From: Craterostigma plantagineum
Taxonomy: Eukaryota > Streptophyta > Magnoliopsida > Lamiales > Linderniaceae
Direction of reading: 5' to 3'
Length of the DNA: 64,000 nucleotides
Assembly (NCBI GenBank): GCA_027422505.1
Contig: JAPQWV010000329.1
Span: 124,001-188,000 of the forward strand
This document shows positions 21,404 to 32,550 of this stretch, piece after piece. A program made the position numbers and the translations under genes. The notes beneath the pieces are model-generated. The model was not told the DNA's origin. It searched no databases and saw nothing but the letters and a program-made list of their open reading frames with translations. The stretch's first letter is position 1. The number at the start of each line of letters is the position of its first letter.

Positions 21404-22859
21404 CCTTTTTTGCGAGTCGAAGTACCAAGTGCATCGTACAACTTGGGTTGTGATGGAGTCATGGAGACTTTCCGCGAAGTCGTCCAGTCGAGCATTAAGC
21501 TCGCCTCAGTCACGAACGGGGAAAATAATGAGGCGGAGTCACGAAGACGTTTCGCCGTCACACCATTAGAGAAAGTGCTGATGTGCTGCCTGTCTGCACA
21601 AGGCTTGAGAAACCAGGGCCACTCAGGTGCACCGATGACATCAATGTTGAGACTTGCTCAGATCGATGGCCCAATGTAGCGTCTGCAGTTGTGTTGACCG
21701 CTGTGGGTCTTTCGCTCGTCCCTGAATAGATTCTAGTACGGAGACCTCGAAGAGCATTCGGGACAGATCACCAAGATATGTCCGTGCGGAAAGAGGTGTA
21801 TGTGTCGCAGAAAATGGAAAAAAATATGGGTGATTGGGACACTTAGACTCGTCAATGAAAGTGCAGTATGAGGCTGAGAACTGCTTGATTCAACATCGAT
21901 CGGCTCCGAGTGAGACGGTGATGGCTGACGTGGCTCCTCGTGTGTATGGGAAACAATCATCTATTGGGAGATGATTGAGTGGCTAGGTGGGGTAGTTTGC
22001 GCAAGTGGACCCGATGTTGCGACTTCTACTCGGGGGAAGACAGTCGTCCCCTGTACTTATGGCCTCGGTTCGGCTTATTTGTGTACTGGAGGACTGAGTA
22101 TGATGGTCATGTTTGTGTTCGGTACGCAATTCCTGTTTGCTGCTTTCGTCATCCCCTTTCGATTTTCTCTTTTGCTTTCGCATTGGGGATGCGGCGCTTC
22201 CTAGACGTACATTTGGATGAGAGGGTTGGCTTGACCCTGGGTTAGGCTTAACTGGGATGTGTCGAACCGCGGGAGCATCTTCTAGGTTATTTGCTCGTAG
22301 ATAGGCTTGGAGCTCAGAATCGATTGGATCGAGGAGTTGGAGCAGATTGTCTGGTAATATTATTCCCTCCAGATCAAACTTCATTTTGTGAATTGTATCT
22401 TCTGAAGCCTTCGTCCTCGGGACGATGTTCGATATTCGGGTTGAGGTCCAAGAAGTACCGAACTTTCACAGGGAACCACCTCAGATAGGGGAGGACCTTT
22501 GTCAAGCCAAGCTTCCGTATTCTCACCTGATCAATGAGGTCGGACCATATCAATTGGGCGACATCATAATTTTTGTTGAATGTGATGCCATGGAAAATCA
22601 GCATGATCTGGTGGTTGCAACGGTCAGACCAAGAGTGCTTAGGTGATAAGCACTTGTTGACTACGAGGAAAAATGTCCGCCAGGCTCGGGGTATGTCCTT
22701 GGCGGAGATATCGGGTAGATGAATGGTATTTTGTGCATTAGGTTTGTGACCCATGAAAAGAAAGACTCGGATGAGGTCATCTTCGCTGGGATGTGGGCCG
22801 TAAAGTATAGAATTTGGGAGGTTTAGTAGTGTTCGAATTATTGTTAGGGTTAGAACCAC
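21404..22859 (-). pseudogene. Proximal half of Copia-2 env-like ORF
   Basis: On - from the ATG at 22859: a globular part (SEDDLIRVFLFMGHKPNAQN, SAKDIPRAWRTFFLVVNKCL, HQIMLIFHGITFNKNYDVAQLIWSDL, LPYLRWFPVKVRYFLDLNPN) followed after a frameshift at 22380 by a hydrophilic, serine- and proline-rich region with a basic patch (MRKQKRKSKGDD). Further frameshifts lead to …LYDALGTSTRKK, where Copia-3 is inserted. ORFs of this appearance, a retro-element domain with W, H and Y landmarks, lie after pol in several plant retrotransposons. I place it as env-like because of its position after Copia-2 pol; it could also be an ORF captured by the element. Confidence 0.55.
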
Positions 22860-22954
22860 TACGGTTTTGTCGATTTAGGCTGAGAGTATTGTTGATTTGT
22901 GCGCGACGGTAGATAGAATTTGATACGAAATTGGGAGAATCGATGAAAAGTGAT

Positions 22955-23295
22955 TGAGTTTCCGGCGATTCGCTATATATATAAGGCGGAACTGTAGAGT
23001 TTCGATCGAAAGTAGTTTCAGGCGATCCTTAGTTTCACCGAGAAAAATTAAAGGCTTTGAAGATTCATAAGTTTTAAATCAGTTTCGGGCGATATTGAGT
23101 TTCGCCGAGAAAAAGTTTCAAATCAGTTTTTGACATTGCTGAGTTTCGCCGAGAAAAATTATAAAGGCTTTGAAAATATCAGTTCAATCGATTCATATGT
23201 TTTAAAGCAGTTCGGGTGACGCTCAGTTTCGCCGAGAAAAATTATAAACGCATAAATGCTCAGTTTCAGACGATTCTGAGTTTTGCCGGTTAAGA
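22955..23295 (-). repeat. Repeated TTTCGCCGAGAAA/TTTCGGGCGA hairpin motifs
   Basis: Four to five irregularly spaced copies of a ~35-bp unit, written on + as TTTC[GA]GGCGATnnTGAG followed by TTTCGCCGAGAAA. GGCGA and TCGCC within a unit are complementary and could pair across a loop of about 9 bases. It lies between Copia-2 RNase H and the env-like start. Sireviruses are known for conserved repeated motifs in their non-coding parts. Confidence 0.6.
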
Positions 23296-23390
23296 GGTTG
23301 TTTGATTTCAAAAGTAACAGAAATTACTAACTTTAAGAATTTTTACCCAAAATCGATTTGAGGAAAAATTGAAGAAAAATTTCAGAAACT

Positions 23391-23460
23391 TCCCCTTAAT
23401 TTGTGCACATTGCTCAAAGACTCCCCCTAAATCAGTGCATATTTTTTAAGACTCCCCTAG
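23391..23460 (-). promoter_or_regulatory. Triple polypurine tract of Copia-2
   Basis: On -, CTAGGGGAGT (23460-23451), TTAGGGGGAG (23430-23421) and ATTAAGGGGA (23400-23391) are spaced exactly 30 bp apart. Multiple purine tracts downstream of pol are a described Sirevirus hallmark. They may prime plus-strand DNA; the single tract at 4639-4650 next to the LTR is the conventional site. Confidence 0.65.
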
Positions 23461-23594
23461 ATATGATAGTCATTTTTTTTTAGTTTTCCGACACACAAGA
23501 AAATATAGAGAAAATTAAATGACCTATTTCAACAATATAAGATTCATGTAGGGACAATCGATCATGTCTTACGGTTCAACATGCCTATCCTAGA

Positions 23595-24250
23595 CACAAG
23601 AATTGGCATCGCTTTTCATGCAATGCCTTAGTGAATAAGTAAGCAAGTTGAAGATCTGTGTGAACAAAATGCATTTCGACTTTACCTTGTTTTACATGTT
23701 CCTTGAGAGTGATATCTAATGTCTATATGTTTTGTGCGTGAGTGATGTACGAGATTGCTAGTTATAGCTGTTGCACTTTTTGAGTCACTAAGATGGGAAT
23801 ATGATTTAATGAAATGCAAAAGTCTCGTAGCTGGGTTCTCATCCACAAAATTTGTGAACAAAAACTCGCAGCAGCGACATATTCTGCCTCTGATGTCGAA
23901 GTTGAGACACAATTCTGTTTTCAAGACGACCAGCTTACGAGTTTGCCCTCTAAAAATTGAGCGGATCCTGAGGTGCTCTTCATGTCCAGCTTGCATCCCG
24001 CATAATCAGCATCCGTGTATCCGACGAGTTCGAAGTCGGAGTCCATTGGGTACCATGGGCCGAGGTTCGGGAGTCCCTTTAAGGTAGTTGAAGATTCTTT
24101 TGATGGCGAGCATGTGAGACTCCTTTGGATAAGCTTGAAAGTGAGCACAGAGACACATGGCGAACATGATGTCAGGTCGACTGGACGTGAGATAGAGCAG
24201 AGTTCCTATCATGCCTCGATAAATTATTTGGTTGACAAATGTTCCTCTGC
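23595..24250 (-). pseudogene. Copia-2 RNase H
   Basis: On -: MIGTLLYLTSSRPDIMFAMCLCAHFQAYPKESH (overlapping the RT end), LVGYTDADYAGCKLDMKSTSG, LVSWSSKQNCVSTSTSEAEY (spread over two frames), DSKSAT, HSRTKHIDIRYH and HFVHTDLQLAYLFTKALHEKR. All three acidic positions are visible (TDADY, SEAEY, DSKSA). At least four frameshifts or stops. The pol frame ends near 23595. Confidence 0.9.
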
Positions 24251-25070
24251 ATCAATCTTCATGAAGTGGACATAGGAGTTCCGGTAGGATTGGAATTTTC
24301 CAAGTTGCACTTCTTGAGGATGTCGTGAATGTACTTGGATTTGTTGATGAAATTCCATCATGAAGCTTCTTAACTTGTAGACCTAAGAAGAAGCTTAGTT
24401 TTCCCATCATACTCATTTCGAATTTCTGCATTATTAGATCTCCAAAGCTCATGCATAGTCTTGCATCCGTCGAGCCAAAGATGATGTCGTCGATGTAAAT
24501 CCGTACCAACATAATGTATGAGCCGTCCTTCTTGATGAAAAGAGTCATATCGATCTTCTCTTTTGTGAATCCGGAGGAAATAAGAAAATCCGAGAGGACC
24601 TCATACCAGGCTCTAGGGGCTTGTCTAAGTCCATAGAGAGCTTTATCCAACCGGTATACGTGGTCGGGAAATTGTTTGCTCACAAAACATTCAGGCTGAG
24701 ATACAAAAACTTCTTCAGGATTCCGTTGAGGAATGCAGTTTTGACGTCCATCTGGTAAACTGTGAAGTTTTTATGTGCAGGGAAAGCTAAGAAAATCCTG
24801 ATGGCTTCAATTCTTGCGACTGGAGCATAAGTCTCCTCGTAATTGATTCCTTCCTGTTGATTGTATCCTTTTGCTACCAGTCTAGCTCTATTCCGGATCA
24901 CAACTCCTTACTCGTCCTTTTTGTTCTTAAAAACCCATTTAGTATGATGGTTTTCCTTGCCGATCTAGGCACTAAGTTCCAGACTTCCAGCCTTTCAAAC
25001 TGGTTGATTTCCTCCTGCATTGCGATTATCCAATCTGGGTCGGCAAGGGCTTTAGCTACTTTGCTAGGCT
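24251..25070 (-). pseudogene. Copia-2 reverse transcriptase
   Basis: Starts on - as ALADPDWIIAMQEEINQFERLEVW, then [56 protein letters not shown] (Asp of motif A present), after a break [20 protein letters not shown], and the catalytic [10 protein letters not shown] (about 24510-24481). The core residues are intact, but a stop after [12 protein letters not shown] and frameshifts near 24690 and 24320 inactivate it. The FGST tail after YIDD is typical of Sirevirus-type Copia. Confidence 0.9.
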
Positions 25071-25689
25071 CATTTTTGACTGAGAAAACAGGAGTAAAGG
25101 CTTTCGTTTATCTTTGAGGTTCGAGTTGTTACGCCAGTGGAGGGATCGCCGATTATCTGTGAGTTTGGGTGTGCACGGTCCACTTTCTTGTATGAGGTTG
25201 AGATGATTCAGCTACATCGGTACCCGTCATTGTTTCTTTGCTTGAACAGCCTGATGTTCCGTAGGTTCTGCAGGCTGGGGTAGTACTGACTCTCATGAAG
25301 AGATTTCTATTGTCGAATCAGTGGGTTGAGGTGTGGCTGCTTCTGAGCTAGACATGATCTCAGTAACAGTTGGAAGTTCACTGACGTCATCAATGTGGAG
25401 ATTTTCCAACGTGGGAGGAGAATTCATTGCTAGGCGCTGCAGATCAGTGCTAGGTGCTGCAGAATCATCGTTGCTAGGTGCTGCAGAAGTTGTTTGAGCA
25501 ATTGGTGGCGGTGGTCTTGAAAAGAGATCCTCAAATAAAAGATCGACTTCCATATCGCTCAGTATTGGTATTTGAAGGTTCGCACACCGAAGAGGTGCTT
25601 GGTTGATCTTTAGTCAACGCTCGTAGGTGCCCGGGTTCTGGACTGACTTGTGCAGAAACCACTCAGTCTATTTCATCAAATGTTACATT
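25071..25689 (-). pseudogene. Copia-2 integrase-RT linker
   Basis: Hydrophilic spacer, partly open at 25293-25553 on - (MEVDLLFEDLFSRPPPPIAQ, alanine- and serine-rich with two copies of SAAPSNDD/SAAPSTDL at DNA level). It corresponds to the poorly conserved region between integrase and RT of Copia polyproteins. Confidence 0.65.
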
Positions 25690-26430
25690 AATGCTTTCCA
25701 TGATTGATCTTTTCTCTTTGAGATATACTCGATAGGCTTTGGAGGTTGTTGAGTTTACCTTCAAACTCTTTTGGGTCAAGTTTGCCTCTATCTTCATGAT
25801 CGTTGGCCACGTAGCACTTGCATCCAAAAACTCTCAGAAAAGAGACGTCTGGCACTCTGCGATTGATCAACTCATAGGGTATCCTGTTGAACCTCTTGTG
25901 AAGTGAGGCACGATTCTAAGTGAAACAAGCAGTGTTTAGTGCTTCAGCCCACAAGAAGTGAGGTAATCCAGAGTGAATGAGGAGGGTTCGAGTTGCTTCA
26001 ACTAAGGTCATGTTCTTGCGCTGAACTATACCGTTTTGGTGTGTTTTGCCGCTGCGAACTGTTGGGTGATTCCAAGGGACTCATAGAAGTCGCTGAGCTT
26101 TTTGTTCTTGAATTCAGTCCCATTGTCAGTTCTGAAGATTTGGACACTTAGTTGGTAGAGGTTTTGTGCGGTTTTGATAAACTCAATTATTAGACCTGGG
26201 GTTTCATCCTTGGTCCTGAGAAATTTGGTCAATGTGGCGTGAGAAATCATCCATAGTAACTCCGCCCATTGATGGTCTGAGTGCGCATAGATCCACACAG
26301 ATCCATGTGAATGAGTTCGAGAGGTTTGGAGGTTGAAGCTATATGTTTAGTTCGGTGGGATGCTTCCTTATCTTTCCCACTTCACATGCCGAGCAGAGAT
26401 GCTCTTTGTTATATCTGAACGAGGAAAATC
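25690..26430 (-). pseudogene. Copia-2 integrase
   Basis: On -: zinc-binding remnant CSACEVGKIRKHP, then a deleted or shifted first part of the core, KFLRTKDETPGLIIEFIKTAQNLYQLSVQIFRTDNGTEFKNKKL (second catalytic Asp), DFYESLGITQQFAAAKH, and INRRVPDVSFLRVFGCKCYVANDHED. It closely follows the Copia-1 copy at 3600-4320 but is broken at other sites, so the two decayed independently. Confidence 0.9.
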
Positions 26431-26757
26431 ATTTGACCAAATTTACTGATCGCAGTTTGTTCAGGTCATTGAAATTGAGATAGAGAGTCGCCGATGCCAG
26501 AGATCGTTCTGATGTAGGGAGGCACAGGAGATGAGACACATCGGTCGAGCAGTCTTGAGGTCCATGGAGTAAAGATTTGTCTTTCTGTGGCCCATTAGTA
26601 GTCTCAAAATTCACCTTGTAGCCTTTGTCACAGAAGCGTCCAATGCTGAATAGATTGTAGCTTACTACTTCGACGTAGGAGACTCATTTGATGATTAGTC
26701 TATCATGGATGAGATCGCCCGTTCCCAGCATGGGTGCAGATTGACCAATTCCGAAGT
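26431..26757 (-). pseudogene. Copia-2 protease tail and GAG-pre-integrase
   Basis: On -: DLIHDRLI, SYVEVVSYNLFSIGRFCDKGYKVNFETTNG, then CSTDVSHL and ATLYLNFNDLNKLRSVNLVK. Its upstream partner, with the DSG active site, is at 38969-39060 beyond Gypsy-A. Confidence 0.85.
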
Positions 26758-27139
26758 AAACCTTTAGACAATTAAAAATTAATTGTCTATTTATATTACT
26801 GGGATTTAATGAAATAATTCCAAGAAATAAAATAAAGTCACTTATTGAATTACTATTTATTGAGACATATAAAATAATCTCAAATTAATAAATAGTTAGT
26901 TTAATTAATATATTCCTTTAATACAAAAAATCAACAAAAGGAAAGCCTTGTAGAGATGTGCTAAATAAGTAAAGAAATCAAATCAAATATCATGAAATTG
27001 GAAAATATTGAGAGAATCAAGCAAAATATGTAATAAATCAAATCAAATCAGGATCAAACCATATTTGGATAAAATCAACCTAAATATGGACGAAATCATC
27101 CAAACGGATTATATTCTCCATTATTGAGAATTCTCTAGG

Positions 27140-27154
27140 CCTATAAATACGGGG
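27140..27154 (+). promoter_or_regulatory. Gypsy-A LTR TATA box
   Basis: CCTATAAATACGGGG is a strong plant TATA box and is conserved in the 3' LTR at about 37983. Transcription would start some 30 bp on, at the beginning of the tandem repeats. Confidence 0.6.
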
Positions 27155-27194
27155 CTTCAGCGTTCAGAAATTACAAGTCAGAGGACAACGGCGA

Positions 27195-27760
27195 AGCGAA
27201 AACTTCGAGAGACAATATAAGACTTTTAAAGCATTCCATTCTCTCAAAGAAGTTCATCGCATTCAAATCATAGTCCAAAGACGAGAATCGAGTACGAAAC
27301 TTCGTTAGACGATATAAGTCTTTCTGTGAAAGCATTCCTTTCTTTTGAAGTCGTTCATATTCGGATCAAAGGCAGGATATTGCGAGGCTTCGCCAGACGA
27401 TATTAGTCTTTCTGTGAAAAGCATTCCTTTCTTTCGAAGTCGTTCGTATTCAGATCAAAGGCAAGATATTGCGAGGCTTCGTCAGACGATATAAGTCTTT
27501 CTGTGAAAAGCATTCCTTTCTTTCGAAGTCATTCGTTCGAATCGAAAGGCGAGATATTGCGAAGCTTCGTCAGACGATATAAGTCTTTCTAAAAGCATTC
27601 TTTTTCTTTCGAAGTTGTTCGTATTCGGATCGAAGTTCAAAGGAGGGATAACGCAAAGCTTCGTTAGACGATATAAGTCTTTCTTTAAAAGCATTCAATT
27701 CTTTCGAAGTCGTTCTTGCCAGAAGTAAAGCTGGAAACGTCCAAGTCCAAAGCGCTAAGT
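27195..27760. repeat. ~88-bp tandem units in Gypsy-A 5' LTR
   Basis: Six or so units, each with GACGATATAAGTCTTTC, AAAGCATTC and CTTTCGAAGTCGTTCGT, begin near 27205, 27307, 27394, 27485, 27574 and 27667. The same array is at 38050-38605 in the 3' LTR, so it pre-dates insertion. Confidence 0.9.
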
Positions 27761-27774
27761 TCGTGACCAAGCTC

Positions 27775-27960
27775 AAAAGCCCACGAATAAAGCGTCTTTG
27801 ATAATTATCAAGTCCAAGTCAACTTCGTGATCAAGCCCAAAGGCCCACGAAGAAGCATCCACGAAGTTCGCGGTCAAGCCCAAAGGCCCACGAAGAAGTA
27901 TCCAAGAAGTTTGTGATCAAGCCCAAAGGCCCATGACGGAACTTAACGAAGGCCCAAATC
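27775..27960. repeat. ~45-bp tandem units in Gypsy-A 5' LTR
   Basis: Three to four units of AAGTTCGTGATCAAGCCCAA followed by AGGCCCACGAAGAAGCATC. Repeated at 38625-38800 in the 3' LTR. Confidence 0.85.
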
Positions 27961-28124
27961 AAGAAAGATCAAGATCAAGAATTTTCCAAGGTCTTTCAAA
28001 AGTCATGCAAGTGAAGAATCAGAGAAATAAATAGAGATAGAGCCCGTTAAACTTTATTAAATTATATTTGTACTATTTTCTGATAATTCAATATTCGAAT
28101 AAAAGAAAATACGTTACAAATTTT

Positions 28125-28140
28125 TGGCACGTCCAATGGG
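28125..28140 (+). promoter_or_regulatory. Gypsy-A candidate primer-binding site
   Basis: TGGCACGTCCAATGGG starts six bases after the LTR, the same spacing as in Athila-1. The matching tRNA was not identified. Confidence 0.5.
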
Positions 28141-28181
28141 ATCATCTCTACCTCTCATCTCTTCAAAAATCGAAAACATTG

Positions 28182-28746
28182 ATGGTTAACTCATCGATCT
28201 TCACCGCTTTAAGTTCTTCAAGTCAAACTTTCGGCGTTGTGACTCGAAGTAAGTTAAAAATGACTAACGAGTCTCAACGAATAAGTCACCAAGTTGAGTT
28301 CGACGAAAATGATATGACTTACCATGGTGAGAATGAAGATTCCAATAGCGAGTACTCGATGTCATCTCCTCGCTCAACTTCAAGCAATTCTTCAATGCAA
28401 AGCAACGCATATGTATACATGACGAATGTCACCACTCTAGAAGAACAAATTGCAAGTCTAACTAGAGCAATTGCAGGGCTAACAAAACAAGTTCAAGATG
28501 CTCAGATTGCAAAGTTAGCTAGTAAAAGCAACAATGCTGATAACAATAATGCTTTTGAAAGGGAAGAAGCTTCTGCCGATTCTGAAAAAGAAGAACGAAG
28601 AGAAGTCGATGAGCCATCAGGAAATTTCCAAGTTTCTAATGACGGGACGATTCCTATTAGCCAGCTAAAGGAGTTCATCATAGGGACAATGAAAGACGGA
28701 GGTTCCAAGTCATCATCGACGTATTCTAAGCCATACACTTCAAGAT
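28182..28746 (+). pseudogene. Gypsy-A gag, N-terminal part
   Basis: From ATG 28182: MVNSSIFTALSSSSQTFGVV, acidic and serine-rich, with a probable coiled coil (TTLEEQIASLTRAIAGLTKQVQDAQIAKL). It ends at SKPYTS, where Gypsy-B is inserted; the stop seen at 28749 belongs to the inserted LTR. The frame resumes at 34390 (RIDNLKMPNGYQPPKF). Confidence 0.85.
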
Positions 28747-30571
28747 TGTAATACCCGTAAATTCTAAATACGGAAGTAAGGTATGATAATATTTTAAGCC
28801 TTCGGATTAGGAGAATTAATATTCGAACGGATCAAAAGCCGAATGAGAAACTTGGCCCAATTCAATAGAATTTAATAAATTAAATAGACCAAATTAGTAT
28901 TGGAGCATTTAGAGGCCCAATTAGGAGTAAGTAAAGTAATAAATAAACTCAGCCCAATTAAAAGGTGTATTTAAAAGCTAATAATATTAGGATCCAAGTG
29001 ACTAAGTTCGAAAGGCCCAAGTTAATTCTTATGTTGGCCCAACTCAGTGGAAAATGGTCCAATGAATAATTTAGACCAACATAATATTAGAAGTCCAACT
29101 AAATTAATAAAGTCCACTAAATAAGTTAGGCCAAGTAATATTAGATCCCAACTAAATGAGTTAAGAAGGCCCAAGTAAAGATATATGCATATAAGAATAA
29201 TAAGTTGTTGGTCCAAATTGAAATAGAAACACAATGTAATGGATATGGGAAATAATAAGGCCCAACCAACTAAATTATATTGGCCCAAAGTAATTAAAAA
29301 ATAAGGATGACTATCCCCAACTTAGGGAAACCCACGTCAAGGCCATAACCCTATTTGCTATTAAGCCTAAAAACCCACCATTGTTGGTAAAAGGAAAAAC
29401 GTGAAAGAGAGGAGGGAGAAAAGCCGAGAAGAAGAAGAAAGGAGCAACGAAGGAAAGAGTTAAGGAGCTTTGGGAAAATTAAGAACCAACAACCATTGAA
29501 GAAAATCTTTGCATCCTAGCTTAAGGAAAGTGAGAGATTCGAACTATAGGGAATTCACCAGAATTGTCGACCGATTACATTAGGAGGACAGGTAGGTGAA
29601 ACATTCATCTACAACGCGTAAACACATATCTGATCTTATGTGCGTCTATGTGATTAACTGATTTACGTGATTTACGTGTTATACATGTTTTACGTACGTT
29701 TTATGTGGATCATGCTTTTAGACGTTATCATGTTTATATGCATGGCATATGCATATCATATCACCTGGGGGAGATATTTACACCGTATTGAGAGGGTGAT
29801 GATTTGAGATATTGACGAGCGGGGTAGAATGAGATATTTGTGATTTTTGTTGTTGACTCGTTGAGGAGTCGAGGTTGGTACTCATATGACACCTGACGGC
29901 AGACAGGCGTGATCGATCTGTCTACTCGGGCGTGAACGTCCCGAGGTGCAAAACCGTCGTGATTTTATTTTTAGCGGAGGGAGCGACCTGACAGGGCAGT
30001 TGCGTGATCGTCAAAACGCTGTCGGCGTAGGCTACCGCTTACGGAAGAGCGGCCTAGCAGGGCAGTTGCGTGATCGTCAAAATGCTGCTAGTGTAAGCTT
30101 CCGTATATTATTATTATGGGCGCGCGAGGTGTCGAGTCTGACCTAGGGCCCTGTGTTGTGTAATTTGAGATAGGATTGTGGAAAAAGAAAGAGTGAACAT
30201 TGCATGTGAGATATTGGGATGGGGAATGAGCGTTCACGTGCATACATGCATTTTTATTCACCTACTGGGCGAATCACTCAGTGTTTACGTGTTATAGGTA
30301 CTGAGTCTGACGCCGATGCGTGTCAAGACTGAGGCGGCTGGTGGCGGTGCTCCACGGACTTTTGAGGGCAGGGCGGTACATGGAGCGATAATAGGGTTTT
30401 TGTTCTTTTGACATTTGGGACTACTCCCGTTGTACAGATACTACTATGTAAAATAATATTTTATTATATTATATTATCTTTTAGGAGAAAGTTTTTATTA
30501 GACGGGTCTTCCGCGACTTACATTGCGAAAATTCGCCACTAAACCTTAACTAGAAATCGAGGGTCGCCACA
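28747..30571 (+). repeat. 5' LTR of Gypsy-B
   Basis: 1,825 bp, TG/CA ends. It contains a ~58-bp duplication around 29990-30105 (GGGCAGTTGCGTGATCGTCA twice), also in the other LTR, which makes a short ORF that is not a gene. Confidence 0.95.
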
Positions 30572-30573
30572 GG

Positions 30574-30585
30574 TGGTATTAGAGC
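30574..30585 (+). promoter_or_regulatory. Gypsy-B primer-binding site
   Basis: TGGTATTAGAGC, two bases from the LTR; one mismatch to the initiator tRNA-Met site TGGTATCAGAGC. Confidence 0.9.
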
Positions 30586-32550
30586 TTAGGATATAGGTTC
30601 TGTAGACTGTCTATGTACAGCCGCTCAAAAGACTGGAGGATCAGCCTTGCCTGTAAGATTTATGTTTGATGTGTTTATGTGTTTACGATAACGCGCCTAC
30701 TTGCTTGACTGATTGTAGAGTTATTAGCGGAAATAGAGAATCTATTGTCGAGTCAAGTCGCGGGGTTGCACCTGAGTTCCATGGGAATGGGCACAACTCG
30801 GTGCTCCTGCACCTTACGTAACTGATTCAAGATCGAACGGATCAGATCAGTGAACTTAAGGATCGAGTTTATGAGTTTAAGGATCTGATCTTGTCCGAAC
30901 CTCATAAATTCCCGCACTATGACGTGCGACAATTATAGGGAAAAGAAAAGTGAATGAACAATTAGAGCAAGCATTTAACAAAAAGAATCGAATTTCTAAG
31001 GATCATAATTTTCAAAGGCCATATCTGATTCCCATAGGAAAGATCATAAGCTTCAATTACCTAAAAGGAGAAATATTCGCCTTGCGGGTAAGACCAGCCA
31101 AAATTATCGGCATTTGAGCTAAAGATTTCGTAATTTCTTCGACAAATTGTGAATCTTTTCTCGCATCCATGCTTAGACGGAGGAATTGCCTCAGTCTTAA
31201 CTAAAATCGTGCTAGTAGCTAATGAAAGCGCTGATGTATGTCTCAATGATCTCCCGTGGCTACACTTGATCAATTCGCAATCAAACCATATTCTTTCTTC
31301 ATCAAATGATCTTTCTCCTGAAATATGATGTTGAAACCACAATTCAATTCTTTCGCCACAAGAAGCCTAAACCGAATAATACTAGAGTATAACCCCTATG
31401 CTATAATCTTTCTGCTTGTCCTGAGAGACATCCATGTTCAGTACCAGAGTGGCCAGCGGAGGCGTGATGGACGTTAATGATTTTCAACCTCTGCCTAAAT
31501 CAGAAATTATAGCCGTTAGTTCATCAAGGCGATATAGATTTGACTAACTTAGGCAATCGGCAACGAGTGCCCTATTGAGAAATGACTGTTAGAATCCAAG
31601 ACGACAAGAGTGACCTTACGTTAACCCTTATATTCTTGTTTCCCTTCATTCTACTTCGATGGGGTGTTCTACTTTCTTGAACTCCTGTCACCCCATGAAA
31701 CATTTATTTCCAGACTTCTAGAAATGAAGGTTAGGCAGATCTTTAAAGGGGGAGCATATATAAGCAACGGAACAATAGATCGACTATGCCTTACTACACG
31801 ACGAAATGGGACGACTGTTAAGATTTAGGATGTACCCTACACTTAGCACTTTAGAAGCTTATAGAAATCTTAAATGGGACCTTGTATTTCGGGGAAACGA
31901 CAGGGGTAGAATTAATCAGAGCGGAGATATTGTTTGCCGATGCATCTTAACTTAGGATGATCTTACCGCTTTCGAACTTCTATACTTGCTATTGAATTCT
32001 CATCCTAGAACCACCGTAATTTTTGAAGTTCAATCAATAAGGAGTCCAGAACTAGGAATTTCTTACTGCCATGACTACCACAATGAGCTCTTAGACCATA
32101 AGAAACTAGAATCTTACTCACCCCGAAATAATCTCTAGAGTTTACCTTACCCGAACAAGATCTGTAAGACTAGTGATAACCCAAAATTTCTCGCTTGATT
32201 TAGGATTTGCTATCTCATTTTCCCTTATCTTCAGAAGTTGTTCAAATTTCCTATTGCATCTCTATTGCCTAGGGAAGGATAACTTTCAATCTGAGATTAT
32301 CAACCCAAGTAGAAAAGTCATCCACAACTTCGATCCTCTGTCCTCAAATTGGAATTGCAGAACTCGAAAGAATGGTTCTATATTCATAAGAGTTCGTTCT
32401 TTTCAAATTCATCCAGTAAGGAATTTCTCTAAGAACTACTAGGTGATTATCTATCACCTAACCAAGCCAACTCACTCCCCTACCGATCGTTAACCTGAAT
32501 TATCCTAACGGGCGGAATTTCAGGGGCGAAATTCTTTTAAGGGGGGAGGA
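30586..32550 (+). other. Gypsy-B interior, no coding recognised
   Basis: About 2 kb with no gag, protease, RT or integrase motif on either strand. The last 15 bases (TTAAGGGGGGAGGA, ending 32550) are the purine tract. Confidence 0.75.

Larger units (their letters stand above)
26763..28118 (+). repeat. 5' LTR of Gypsy-A
   Basis: 1,356 bp, few differences from the 3' LTR (about five or six in the first 115 bases). It contains a TATA-like CCTATAAATACGGGG (27140-27154), then tandem repeats of ~88 bp and ~45 bp. Confidence 0.95.

Noticed and set aside
22374..22859. Host gene encoding a 161-residue protein on -
   Set aside because: It directly follows Copia-2 pol in the same orientation, continues as a decayed long frame to the 3' LTR and fits an env-like retro-element ORF better.
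29946..30146. 66-codon ORF, repeated at 33749-33949
   Set aside because: It lies in the Gypsy-B LTRs and is present twice because LTRs are; internal duplication explains its repeat, no protein family.
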